Shown here piece after piece: positions 54,175 to 64,000 of a stretch of 64,000 bases of DNA. The notes beneath the pieces were generated by a model that was not told the DNA's origin, ran no database searches, and worked only from the letters and a program-made list of their open reading frames with translations. Positions within the stretch are counted from its first letter, which is position 1, and each line of letters starts with the position of its first letter. Both the position numbers and the translations under genes were made by a program. Origin of the DNA: Ryuthela nishihirai (lineage: Eukaryota > Arthropoda > Arachnida > Araneae > Heptathelidae); the NCBI GenBank assembly GCA_038380435.1, contig JAWZYU010000001.1, forward strand, positions 16,906,001 through 16,970,000, given 5' to 3'.

Positions 54175-54958
54175 ATTTTTTTCGAGGTCAATAAGAAATA
54201 TTAATGTCGTTACCTAAGGGGAGGAGATGATTGTATCTGAAACATTTCATATCGTTATTTTTAGGTGATTACGAATCGTTTCTTCACTTAGATCACATGT
54301 CACTCTTTTTGATTGGAGTTAAATTTATCGATTCAAAACTACTTAGTGAATCATGGGTCAATATATCGAATGGGAAGTTGATGTTCATGCTGTTAAGGCG
54401 ATGGAGTCACTTTGCGTCCGAAAATGATCCAATTCACTTAAGCGAACATCCCAATTTCTTTTTCGTTTCTAAGTAATGATACGTATTTAGTAAAATTAGG
54501 TATGTAGCAAAACTTTACGAAAGGGATTAAAATTATTCTTCTAAATCAGCACATTTGGCTAGTTCTGCAGGTATTCTTAAAGACTTCCGGGAAATTTTCA
54601 GATCAGCTAGAATTTTACAAAATGACGAATTTTTCTTTTAACCTTTCGAAAAAAAATGAAAGGAAAAAAATTACGAATTTCTAGCTAAAATCACTCCATA
54701 ATGTTATATTACAAATTAATAACGTATAACAGTCTATTGTAATAGTTGATACAGGGATTGATCTAGAAACAAATTTAGAAGGTAGGCTGGATCAAGATTG
54801 AGCCTGAACCCCGTTCAGATATAAAACTTCTTTCTCTCTTTCCTCCCATTTAAGTGGTCTTTAAAGAAATCCTTCCTATTTTCCACCTCCGTTCGAGTTA
54901 CTAGCATTCTCAAAAGCATAGCCTTTCTTCCCACCTTTCATTACATCCGGTCATGCTG
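54175..54958. other. No gene seen
   Basis: AT-rich unique sequence. An 81-codon plus frame from 54231 is unrecognised. Confidence 0.4.
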
Positions 54959-55046
54959 CTATCTCATCGGGGTCGGGGTTGGCTCAGTCGGTAGCGCGCC
55001 AGGCTCGTAATCTGCAGTTCCCAGGTTCGAGTACCAGCTGGATCAG
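54959..55046 (+). repeat. 88-bp patch copied from a SINE-1 junction
   Basis: Identical base for base to 55761-55848. It comprises CTATCTCATCG plus the first 77 bp of the SINE-1 copy there, including its private changes (GGGGTCGGGGTTGG, GTACCAGCTGGATCAG). CTATCTCATCG is target-site sequence of that other copy, so the patch was copied as DNA, not inserted by retrotransposition. Confidence 0.92.
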
Positions 55047-55084
55047 ATACAATTGTAATAAATATTTATTTATTACAATTGTAT
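55047..55084. repeat. 17-bp perfect AT-rich hairpin
   Basis: ATACAATTGTAATAAAT, 4-nt centre, then its exact reverse complement. It directly follows the copied 88-bp patch. Confidence 0.92.
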
Positions 55085-55104
55085 TCGGTTTCACAGAATT
55101 TTAC

Positions 55105-55402
55105 TCCGCAAAACGCCCCGCCCTGCCCACGGTCAGTAGGGGACACCGATGGGCTTGGTAAAGGCCGCCGTCCGTCGGATGGGACGTTAAGCCGTGGCCC
55201 CGTGTGCGGGAGAGCCATACCCTGTGCACGTTAAAGAACACGCTGGATGGCCTTGACGGGAGGCTACCATCTGTCTCCCAACAGCTGTTCCAGTGGGTCC
55301 CCTCCCCCAACCTTCTCTGAGCCTTCGGGGTCCATGTGACCTGGCCATTTAGCCCATGGTGTGCAAAAAAGTGCCGCTCAGAGGTAAAACAACACAACCC
55401 AA
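55105..55402 (+). mobile_element. SINE-1 copy, 5'-truncated
   Basis: Starts TCCGCAAAACGCCCCGCC without the tRNA head and has the tail AACAACACAACCCAA. Perfect 13-bp target duplication (CACAGAATTTTAC) at 55092-55104 and 55403-55415. Confidence 0.95.
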
Positions 55403-55419
55403 CACAGAATTTTACAACA

Positions 55420-55758
55420 TAGTTTGAAGGTATTTTTATAAATATAAGTTAACTGCTGTTATGCTTAATATATGCAAAAATTCTTGCACCTGTTCAACAT
55501 ATTTAAAATTGTGTTGTATGCAAAAGTATTTTCTTTTTGCCAGAGGTCAGCAAAAGTGTTTAACTGTGGATTATTTCACAGCTCATCTTATTCCCTGAAA
55601 ATAAGCTAAATAGCTTTGCGGGACACATTTTGAAATTTATATATGAATATTTCTTATGTATTAATGAAAAGCAAAATAAATTGGAAAAAGTTGAAAACAA
55701 CTTTTAAAATTTTCTGATTTAATTTTGTTTGGTCCGTATTATCCAACTAAAGCATTGT
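55420..55758. other. No gene seen
   Basis: AT-rich unique sequence. Confidence 0.35.
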
Positions 55759-55771
55759 CCCTATCTCATCG

Positions 55772-56154
55772 GGGTCGGGGTTGGCTCAGTCGGTAGCGCG
55801 CCAGGCTCGTAATCTGCAGTTCCCAGGTTCGAGTACCAGCTGGATCAGCGTTGAGATTTATCTCCGCAAAAACTCCCCGCCCTGCCCACGGTCAATAGGG
55901 GACACCGATAGGCTTGGAAAGACCGCCGTCCGTCGGATGGGACGTTAACCTGCGGCTCGGGTGCGGGAGAGCCATACTCTGTGCACCTCAAAGAACACGC
56001 TGGATGGCTTTAACCGGAGGCTACCATGTGTCTCCCAATAGCTGTTCCAGTGGGTTCGCTCCCCCAACCTTCTCTGAGCCTTCTGGGGTCCATTTAACCT
56101 GGCCATTTAGCCCATGGTGTGAAAAAATTGTCGCTCAGAGGTAAAATAACCCAA
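55772..56154 (+). mobile_element. SINE-1 copy, full length; source of the 88-bp patch
   Basis: Complete with private changes in head and body. Perfect 13-bp target duplication (CCCTATCTCATCG) at 55759-55771 and 56155-56167. Confidence 0.95.
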
Positions 56155-56226
56155 CCCTATCTCATCGAACAAACGAAATACTCTTAAATATAGTATTTTT
56201 ATGTTTATAAAAAAACTTGAAAATTT

Positions 56227-56257
56227 GAAACAACGTGTTTAAATAACACGTTGTTTC
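56227..56257. repeat. 13-bp perfect hairpin
   Basis: GAAACAACGTGTT, loop TAAAT, then AACACGTTGTTTC. It lies in unique AT-rich DNA and is not attached to a SINE. Confidence 0.9.
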
Positions 56258-56399
56258 AACTGGATATAAAATATTTTCATCTACTTTCAAGACATTTCGC
56301 TTTCCGAATTTATCCAGCAGCGAAACCCATGCTACACAAAGCAACGGTATCACTCAACTAACAAGGAGCTTTCAAGCCCACAAATTGATTATTTTAGAG

Positions 56400-56935
56400 A
56401 TAACAGAAGCGATGTGTTTTCCTCCGCACTTTCCCATTCATCTTTCTAATTTCTCTCCTTAAACCGTGAGACAGATCGCCGAGATCAAATTGGTGCCAGC
56501 GAAGACAAACTTCAGCTATTCTTTCGGTCCCTGCTGGCGGCGAGTACGCGGAGAGGCGAGGCGCGTGTGTATATTTAACGCAGCTTTGTTTCTTCCCCGC
56601 CATCTGATGCCAGCCTCCATATATGGAGTAAAAATTGCCATCCATGATTTGTCGGTGGCAGCAGCTGCGAAGAAGCGGTGACGCGCACGCGCAGCTCACG
56701 AGTTAATCTCTGATGCATGCATCTCTGGCAGCTGTCGCCTGGGTCCATTTCTCGGCCCACTTGCAGCACTTCCCGGCCATGCAGTGAAAATAACAATTAG
56801 TTGGTGCAGGAGTTGTTGATGAGAGTGTCGTCTTGTCTCAACTCGAGCACAGAAGGGAGCTGGGGAGGGAGAGTAACACAACTGTTTGCTGCATCCTAAT
56901 AAAATCTGTGTCACCGCGCACTGTTATTTAAGCAT
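56400..56935. promoter_or_regulatory. Candidate regulatory block with a perfect CArG box
   Basis: This is unique, GC-richer, non-repeat DNA. It has CTCCATATATGGAG (about 56615-56628), a perfect CC(A/T)6GG serum-response-type site, near E-box words (GCAGCTGTCGCC, GCAGCAGCTGCG), ATGCATGCAT and GCGACGCGCACGCGCAGC-like CpG-rich sequence. Broken short frames argue against coding. It could be a promoter or enhancer of a gene beyond the window, or an untranslated exon. Conservation would decide. Confidence 0.4.
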
Positions 56936-56939
56936 GTCA

Positions 56940-57840
56940 TACGAGAACCGAGACTTTCTCTTTTTCAACGAATGAAAAAAAATGAACTTTTCATTTTCAG
57001 TTAGCATCGTTTTCACTGTCAAATGACTTATCTTTGCCAATTTAAAAGTCTTTTTTCTTCACTTCTTGCCAGCGCCATCTTTAGTTGAATTCTGAGATAT
57101 TGTGTCTTCAACGTTTTAAAAAAAACTGCTGAATAAAAAAGTGATTCATTTGCAACAGTTTAAGAGGTTTTTTTTAACTGCTCTTTAACTATTCTTGGTA
57201 ATAAGAACTATTTAATTTTCCAAAGAGTCTTTGTTACTTGAACACGTGCTCTTGTCTTCACTTCGAACGTTGTCTTTCTTTAAGTTTTATACTTCTTTTT
57301 GTATCTTCCTATTTCGTCATTAATACAGACAAACCTCACAGCGCCTGGAAATTTATATTGTTTTATTTTTTTCCGACGAAATTATTTATCAAATCAATAT
57401 TTCATTGCAATGATAAAGTAATCTTATAATTCTTTTTCAGTTTTAGAAGTTTTTAATCGCGCACATTAAAGATTAATCATTTTCAATCTCATTCGCGATT
57501 CTCATAATACACGAATTTTAACAGGGAATCGAAGCAGTTAAGTTTTTATGAGCATAATTCTTACAGTGTTTCTACGCATTTTTACTTTTGATTCCCTTAA
57601 AGGAAAACTCTTTCTCTCGGCTAGCAAAATATCACTGAATTGTTGTAGCGATTTGTCATTTTCTAAAGATTCACGATATGTGAAATATTCTTATTTAAAG
57701 CGAAACGAATTATTGAAATTGGGAATGTTGTCGTCCACCTAATGGAGCGTAAATCAGTGTCCAGGAGAGCGAACCTATACCTGATTACACTCTGAAAGGC
57801 CTAGAACAATCCTTTTGCTTCCAAACTAGTATGTATCGGG
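56940..57840. other. No gene seen
   Basis: AT-rich unique sequence with 60-64 codon frames of no recognisable content. Confidence 0.4.
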
Positions 57841-57857
57841 TCATCACCCTCTCAAGG

Positions 57858-58237
57858 TGGGGCGGGGGTGGCTCAGTCGGTAGCGCGCCAGGCTCGTAAT
57901 CTGTAGTTCCCAGGTTCGAGTCCCGCTGGGTCAGCGTTGAGATTTATCTCCGCAAAATTCTCCGCCCTGCCCACGGTCAGTAGGGGACACCGATGGGCTT
58001 GGAAAGGCCGCCGTCCGTCGGATGGGACGTTAAGCCGTGGCCCCGTGTGCGGGAGAGCCATCCTGTGGACGTTAAAGAACACGCTGGATGGCCTTGACGG
58101 GAGGCTACCATCTGTCTCCCAACAGCTGTTCCAGTGGGTCCCCTCCCCCAACCTTCTCTGAGCCTTCGGGGTCCATGTGACCTGGCCATTTAGCCCATGG
58201 TGTACAAAAAAGTGCCGCTCAGAGGTAAACAACCCAA
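57858..58237 (+). mobile_element. SINE-1 copy, full length
   Basis: Complete with a few small deletions. Perfect 11-bp target duplication (CCCTCTCAAGG) at 57847-57857 and 58238-58248. Confidence 0.96.
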
Positions 58238-58469
58238 CCCTCTCAAGGCAGTGGCGTATGTCCGTGTACTAAACTCTTTTCCATGTAGGGTGTTATGAGT
58301 GATGACTATAATAATAATAATTTATTTCATGCAGGGATTTACAGTAAACCCAAGGTGCAGGTAATTTTGGATATTAATTTAAACGTTCAAGTGGTTTGAT
58401 GCTTTAATTGATTTAAGGAAATAACTCAACGCGGAATTTAAACATTTCATATCTCGCATTAGTCACTAG

Positions 58470-58815
58470 GTTGTGTTGTTTACCTCTGAGATGCACTTTT
58501 TTTGCACACATTGGGCTAAATGGACTGTTCAGAAGGACCCCGAAAGCTCGAAGAAGGTTGGGAGAGAGTACCTACTGGACAGCTGTTGGGAGACAGTCCT
58601 CCCGTCAAGGCTATCCATCGTGCTTTAACGTGCACAGGCTCTCCGCACTCTGGATCACGGCTTAATGTCTCATCCGACGGGTGGGGACCTTTCAAAGCCC
58701 ATCGGTGTTACCTACTAACCGAGGGCAGGTCGGAGATAAATCTCAACGCTGGCCCAGTCGGGACTCGAACCTGGGAAGTACAGATTACGAGCCTATCACG
58801 CAGCTCTGCCTGAGC
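58470..58815 (-). mobile_element. SINE-1 copy, minus, old with deletions
   Basis: The tail (GTTGTGTTGTTTACCTCTGA) through the B box (GGGACTCGAACCTGGGA) is clear. The A-box end is rearranged (CGCAGCTCTGCCTGAGCGC). TTAGTCACTAG and TAAGTCAGTAAG on the flanks may be its target duplication. Confidence 0.88.
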
Positions 58816-58819
58816 GCAC

Positions 58820-59256
58820 TAAGTCAGTAAGCGTATATTGATTGTCATGCCATCGGCGCTCGTAACTATCACCAAATCATCGCAGTCTCTCAACGACGAA
58901 TTAGTGAAATTAGTCACTGAGAAATTTTTTAATTAAATCACAAAAATCATTTGATTAAAAGAAATAACACTTTTAATCCCATGCAACTTGAGGATATTTC
59001 CTCATTCTCTATCATTTCTTACATTCTTATCGATTGAGTCACATGGACTTTATTGCTGGAAATACGCCATGTAGCCGGTTTAACAGACACAGACAAATTG
59101 TGCTCCTTGCACTAATTCAATTGCTGCTCTTTTGTAGTGTACTCTATCATAGAACTTTTGACTTAATCATATACGTGTGTGTGTGATGAACATATTATCA
59201 ACATCCACATTAATCAGGATCACTATTTCATCGTCACGTTACTCCAACTTCGATGA
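58820..59256. other. No gene seen
   Basis: Unique sequence, short frames only. Confidence 0.4.
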
Positions 59257-59270
59257 TTTTCTCCTTGTGT

Positions 59271-59566
59271 TGTTGGGTTGGGTTGTTTTACCTCTGAGCG
59301 GCACTTTTTGGACACCATGGGCTAAATGGCCAGGTCACATGGACCCCGAAGGCTCAGAGAAGGTTGGGGGAGGGGACCCACTGGAACAGCTGTTGGGAGA
59401 CAAATGGTAGCATCCCGTCAAGGCTATACAGCGTGTTCTTTAACGTGCACAGGGTATGGATTTCCCGCACACGGGGCCACGGCTTAACGTACCATCCGAC
59501 GGACGGCGGCCTTTCCAAGCCCATCGGTGTCCCCTACTGACCGTGGGCAGGGCGGGGAATTTTTTT
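59271..59566 (-). mobile_element. SINE-1 copy, 5'-truncated, minus
   Basis: Runs from the tail to GGCGGGGAATTT; the tRNA head is missing. Target duplication TTTTCTCCTTGTGT at 59257-59270 and 59567-59580, with extra T residues at the 5' junction. Confidence 0.94.
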
Positions 59567-59584
59567 TTTTCTCCTTGTGTAAAC

Positions 59585-60670
59585 ATGACTTAAACAATTA
59601 CTAACCCCATCCCTGCAGCACACTCTTATGGTATTTATGGATAGCCCTTTTGAATAGGAAATTAAAAGCAGTGTGGTTGGGGGAAGAAAAATCTTTGGTA
59701 AAAATCTTATGAATGCGAAGTTGTGTGGTGACCACCCCCGTGTATATTTAGGGCGGCACACGCACTTAGGCCGTGATTCGTTTACTTGCTGCCCAATCTA
59801 GGCTGTTCCCTGACCCAATATTCAAATGAACTGACATTTAACAATAGGCAGAACTAACATGATTTCACAGTTATCAAAAACACAACATTTTTAAAAAAAT
59901 TACCTTCAGACATTTTACACACACATTCCCACTTTTGGGACAATTTTCAAACAAGCGCCTCAGGCGCGGCCCTTTTCAATCAAGGGTAACCTTCGTAGTG
60001 GTGGCTAAACTGTCTATCAGAGTTCATGAAAAGCGAGCCACTCGCTCGAAAGATGAGGTACTCAGTTTGTGAAGGTCCCACTCGGGACAAGGTGACGGCA
60101 GTTCACAGAAACACCTTCGCGTGGAAAAACGAAACTAGATCTTAGCAAAATGTTCCAACTAACTCATCAAGTCAGGAGTTCCTAGGGAAGACACCGCTGG
60201 GCCGTCCCGTCCGCCTCAAGTCGCTGGAAGCACGGGCTGCTTAGCGCTCCCTCCGAGCATTCGTTGCGCATACTTCGGGAATCTGTTCACTGGAGAGGAT
60301 CATTGCTGTCAACCACACAGCCCAAAAACGAGAAGAAGACGGTTTGATTTTGAAATTTCTCCGTTGTTCCTTTTTGCTGGCCCCCCTCGTGGAGGTCACC
60401 TCGCTGACCCGGCGGGTACGCTACCCATTGGTTGGACTGGCCGAGGTGCGAAACATCACCCAGCTGTTGTTTTGCTGTTTACCACGCCGGGTCACGTAAC
60501 TCCTGTTTTGATACCTGAGGGGCCCAACGGATCCGTCGCGAATGTTCTATGCCAGTGGCGAAGGCCTTCCTCAGCAGGAGCTGAACGCAGAAAAATGTCA
60601 CAATATGGAATTCGGTCAAAAATGTCACTATTAAAATGGAAGGCGATGGCGGCTAAAGTCCTCTCTTCAT
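59585..60670. other. Unclassified block, partly GC-rich
   Basis: The part 59740-60620 is GC-richer than its surroundings, with CGCCTCAGGCGCGGCC and CCCACTCGGGACAAGGTG. It ends near GAAAAATGTCA, and the same word AAAAATGTCA recurs at 60617. It has no long frame. The composition resembles a solo long terminal repeat or untranslated region of a retroelement, but I could not find TG..CA ends with a short target duplication. Confidence 0.35.
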
Positions 60671-60689
60671 GTCAAGTCTTGTCCACGTG

Positions 60690-61078
60690 GGGCGGGGGTG
60701 GCTCAGTCGGTAGCGCGCCAGGCTCGTAATCTGTAGTTCCCAGGTTCGAGTCCCAGCTGGGTCAGCGTTGAGATTTATCTCCGCAAAATTCCCCGCCCTG
60801 CCCACGGTCAGTAGGGGACACCGATGGGCTTGGAAAGGCCGCCGTCCGTCTAATGGGACGTTAAGCCGTGGTCCCGTGTGCGGGAGAGCCATACCCTGTG
60901 CACGTTAAAGAACACGCTGGATGGCCTTGACGGGGGGCTACCATCTGTCTCCTAACAGTTGTTCCAGTGGGTCCCTCCCCCAACCTTCTCTGAGCTTTCG
61001 GGGTCCATGCGACCTGGCCATTTAGCTCATGGTGTGCAAAAAAGTGCCGCTCAGAGATATAACAACCCAACAACAACC
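60690..61078 (+). mobile_element. SINE-1 copy, full length
   Basis: Complete, tail AACAACCCAACAACAACC. Perfect 12-bp target duplication (CTTGTCCACGTG) at 60678-60689 and 61079-61090. Confidence 0.96.
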
Positions 61079-61305
61079 CTTGTCCACGTGATAAAATTAC
61101 GTGGGCGTGACAGTTGTTTGGTAATTTTCGTTTTAAAGGAAAAGCAATTTAAACGTTTTTCATCTGCATATTCTCCAGTCATTTGATGAAGGATGACGCT
61201 TTAAACACGTTTAAGAAAAATAACAAAATATTTTCAAGACATAAATAAGTTTACTGCTTTAACCTTCTATTGTGAAGAAGCATAAATTCAATTAAAACGT
61301 ATGTA

Positions 61306-61803
61306 GATCGTAGATCGTTACATCATAAAATGAAGTACCAGGTACAATAGTACCCATAACCTTCTTCATCTGGAAATATGCCTAATTGGCATCAGTTTGA
61401 AAAAACAAACAAAAGTAAACCAATACAGTGGTGGGCCCCAAAGGGCAAAAGAACATAAAACAAAGAGTAGTAATGATGCACAAGAGACCTAAAATGGATA
61501 ACTTTCTTTAGCGAAAGCCATCATCTTAGGCCTCTTGTATCTGTTAAGGACTTCATGATCGTAGTCCAGAAGGCAGGATATATTCTCGTGCGGGTTTCTC
61601 TGCACTGACTCGTAGAAACCTCGCGAGACAAACTTAAGATATGTGTAAATATGATCAATGCCCAGATTTTTATGCAATTGTCTATTGGTTACAAACCAGG
61701 GGGCATTGACCACACATCGCAGGATTTTATTCTGCAAGACCTGTATCTTGTGAATGTTCGTGGGAGTTGTGTTCGCCCAAATTGGGGAAGCATAGGATAT
61801 CAC
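61306..61803 (-). mobile_element. Jockey-type LINE 3' end, 5'-truncated
   Basis: A 498-bp minus-strand insertion bounded by a perfect 15-bp target duplication (ATTAAAACGTATGTA at 61291-61305 and 61804-61818). It contains the last part of a reverse transcriptase protein and a 3' untranslated region that ends in two GATCTAC units in place of poly-A. The intact duplication suggests a recent insertion. Confidence 0.93.
61489..61803 (-). pseudogene. LINE reverse transcriptase C-terminal fragment
   Basis: The 104-codon open frame reads SYASPIWANTTPTNIHKIQV, LQNKILRCVVNAPWFVTNRQ and LHKNLGIDHIYTYLKFVSRG. This is the region after the reverse transcriptase fingers/thumb in Jockey-clade elements, normally found in proteins near 900 residues. 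The frame has no stop before its natural end, so the fragment is undecayed, but it begins exactly at the truncation point and has no promoter or start of its own. Confidence 0.88.
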
Positions 61804-61819
61804 ATTAAAACGTATGTAA

Positions 61820-62234
61820 AATTGACTTGTTTTTGTTATAAGTAGAATTTTTAGAAAATAAAACTGTAGTTTAATTTCATCCTAGATAAGATAAAATTCC
61901 GTTACAAGTTAAACCATAATTCAGCTCATTGAGTAAGAGAGAAAAAATCAGATAGCAAAATATTAGGAAAGAGAGAAACAGAACACAGATGACTTTATCT
62001 AAGTGGTAACACAAACTCCCTTCTCCAAAAACATCTCCACTCATTACTTCTAAGCCAACTATGGACGCATCCTTAAACACAAAATACCTGAATTGCATTA
62101 GTATAAGCATCGTTAAATATCGAAAAATCTTTATTCTCAAAGTTAATCTTCGAAATGTGTAAAACAAATGGCATATTTCGAAGCCAAAACATCAGTCTAT
62201 AGAGAAAAAAATTAAATACCCTCGAAACTAAGGT
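61820..62234. other. No gene seen
   Basis: AT-rich unique sequence. Confidence 0.35.
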
Positions 62235-62235
62235 G

Positions 62236-62400
62236 CAATCACTCAAATAATAAAATTAATAAATCAGTGATCTGACAACCTTCGTGTCACGTGACACGAA
62301 GGTTACTAGATCACTAATTTCTAAAAAAAATTCGTTGCCAGATATTTTTTTCTGAATTCTGTAATCAACCATAGTATTCGGATATTTATTTGAACGACTG
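62236..62400. mobile_element. Fold-back Tc1/mariner-type MITE, copy 4 (left half deleted)
   Basis: The right half is complete to GAACGACTG followed by TA (62401-62402). The left half keeps only a decayed end (CAATCACTCAAATA) and the centre, having lost about 50 bp of the arm. The central CACGTG palindrome is intact. Confidence 0.88.
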
Positions 62401-62404
62401 TACA

Positions 62405-64000
62405 GCGATCAACAGTTTATCGTCAGAGGTTTCATCAGTAAGAGAACAAATTCACTTTATAATACGAAATAAAGATAATTTCATTTACTTCTGTAACGGA
62501 ATAATTGCTATTGTAATTAACTGTCCGCAATTGGGATGCGGCATTTATTTGCTCCCTTGATTCACGCAAATGCCGAGATGAGTTGTGCTACAATAATTAG
62601 CCGCAACATTCTAATCTTCTATTTTCCGCTAATTCGATGACGAGAAATTGCTTAGCGCAATAAAGAATGTCACGCGAAAGAGAATAGAACACGGCAAGTA
62701 TGTTGCAACATACTCTGCTGCAATTACCGTGACAGACACAATAGAGGGTTGAGAATTGGTCACTTGAAATCCGTAAATGAGCTAAATAGATAGGCTGTAA
62801 AATCCATTTTGTTTCAGATCAATACAACTTCGATTAAGTTACTCTAAGGCAATTCTGCTTCATTGACTTCTTGATACGAAGTGCAAAGTGAACGAAATGT
62901 TCATGATTAATTTTAGGCATTAATCTTATGGAAGAGTCAGTTAGCAAACGCATTGAGAACATCACACACAAATGTCACTTTAGCAATTACATTAAAATCA
63001 TTGTTTTAATCCCATTAGCTTTATTATTTATTAATTGACCTGATTCATATCCCGTGGCTATGTGTCTCTAAACATAAACAGAGATGATTGTAAATCCATA
63101 TGTAAAGGTACTCGAAACGATTTTTTTAATGCTGTTACGGTACTAATAGCATTAATACTTTATGGTTTACTTTGATTAGAATTCACACAAGTATTCGGTG
63201 AGGCAATTACGTTTTGTGGTGTCATTAACGGATACTACTTCCCAATCATCTAAAGCCTTCGTGTCATGCACGTCTTCTGCGATATTTGGTGGTAAAGAAG
63301 CTTTTTTGGAGGGAAGGAGGGGGGAGAAATTCTTGCACGAGAAGATTTAAGACTTTCTAAGTCTTCTGTGACGCACTTAGAGAGCGCAGCGATCCTTCTC
63401 CTTCCTCGTGCAAATTAGCCTCGAGGATCATAGTTCCAGGCTCTTCAGCGAAGTAATGACACGTTGCTCTACAAACAGATGAAAAGGGATGCAACATTTA
63501 CACTGCTCTATTCTTGCTCGTTGAAAAGAGCCTTTTTTTTCATTTCTGTTTAATACCTTTAATCCTATGTTGTATGGCATTACAGTTCGTCATTTTTGTC
63601 TCCTCTCTGAATAGAGTTTTTTTAGGAAGAGACAGAAGGTTGGGAGATGTAATTTACCGAAAAAATAGTTTTCGAGTCGTCCAACTGGAGGGTTAAAAAT
63701 CCGTGAATTAAAGGTGAATATGCGTTTTTAGATTTCGAAAATGAGTTTCCATGCATCGAAAACTGACATGTTTCTTGGAGTAAAAAATGCATCTCCACGA
63801 TTGACTGCAAACCACTTTTTAAAGCTTTACGCTGTGAATTAAAATTTCATCTTTGTTTACTGTCGTTGGTATGTTTCAACCAAACAAATTACATTCACGT
63901 ACTGCTGAATTCGCGTGTTATTTTCAGGGGCACTATAAACATTGCAGGAGGTTTATTTTGGAACACTGGAATAATATTATCGTGCATTAATTTACATGCA
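62405..64000. other. Unique sequence, no gene called
   Basis: Nothing is recognised as coding. The part 62500-62740 is compositionally more complex, with homeodomain-type words (AATAATTAGCCG, GCTAATTCG) and TGTTGCAACA. The part 63290-63480 is GC-richer, with TTCTTGCACGAG and CCTCGTGCAAATTAG facing each other. Either could be regulatory, but there is no direct support. Confidence 0.35.

Noticed and set aside
59740..60620. Solo long terminal repeat of a retrotransposon
   Set aside because: Composition fits, but I found no TG..CA ends with a matching 4-6 bp duplication.
1..61078. Dozens of 60-150 codon open frames such as those starting MALPHTGPRLNVPSDGRRPF
   Set aside because: They fall inside SINE-1 copies, recur in every copy in sense or antisense, and carry no domain. 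They are readings of the repeat.

Overview
This is a eukaryotic, animal-type window with no prokaryotic operons and no host protein-coding gene that I can defend. It is AT-rich and packed with interspersed repeats. The repeat types (tRNA-headed SINEs with target-site duplications, Tc1-like and hAT-like DNA elements, Jockey- and CR1-like LINE debris, and a decayed copy of a multicopy uncharacterised arthropod protein family) suggest an arthropod. A chelicerate such as a spider is my best guess, but that is inference, not proof.

The dominant feature is one SINE family, called SINE-1 here. A full copy is about 385 bp. It has a tRNA-like head with clear A and B boxes and CGT in the anticodon position, a long tRNA-unrelated body, and a short AACCCAAC-type 3' tail. 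More than 30 copies lie on both strands and cover roughly a fifth of the window. Many have 8-15 bp target-site duplications (TSDs), several are 5'-truncated, and two are nested inside older copies. Copies range from near-consensus (young) to badly decayed. A second SINE (SINE-2, about 210 bp, Ser/Leu-like head) has about seven copies, and two weaker tRNA-related families also occur.

Layout. 0-7 kb: SINE-1, a 41-bp minisatellite, a palindromic Tc1-type MITE, a Tc1 transposase tail and a nested SINE pair. 7-13 kb: part of a tandem-subunit repeat, a complete but dead Tc1-like element, and clustered SINEs. 13-16.5 kb: an inverted pair of hAT-like elements, a fold-back MITE, a 34-bp satellite with higher-order structure, and a GC-rich unique block. 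16.5-29.5 kb: SINEs, a tRNA-like sequence in an inverted repeat, and a large inverted duplication (19.4-22.2 kb). 29.7-32.3 kb: a GC-rich island of three related blocks, the least explained part of the window. 32.3-45 kb: a hAT MITE with a perfect 8-bp TSD, a long hairpin, the tandem-subunit repeat again, SINEs and a LINE ORF1 relic. 45-52 kb: mostly unique AT-rich DNA, a LINE endonuclease relic interrupted by SINE-2, and the multicopy-family pseudogene. 52-64 kb: SINEs, a duplicated SINE-junction patch, a candidate regulatory block with a perfect CArG box, and a Jockey-type LINE 3' end with a 15-bp TSD.

Nothing here works as a gene pathway. What the window records is repeat amplification, nesting and frequent snap-back (inverted) copying. 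Open reading frames of 60-150 codons are mostly antisense or sense readings of SINE-1 and should not be taken as genes.
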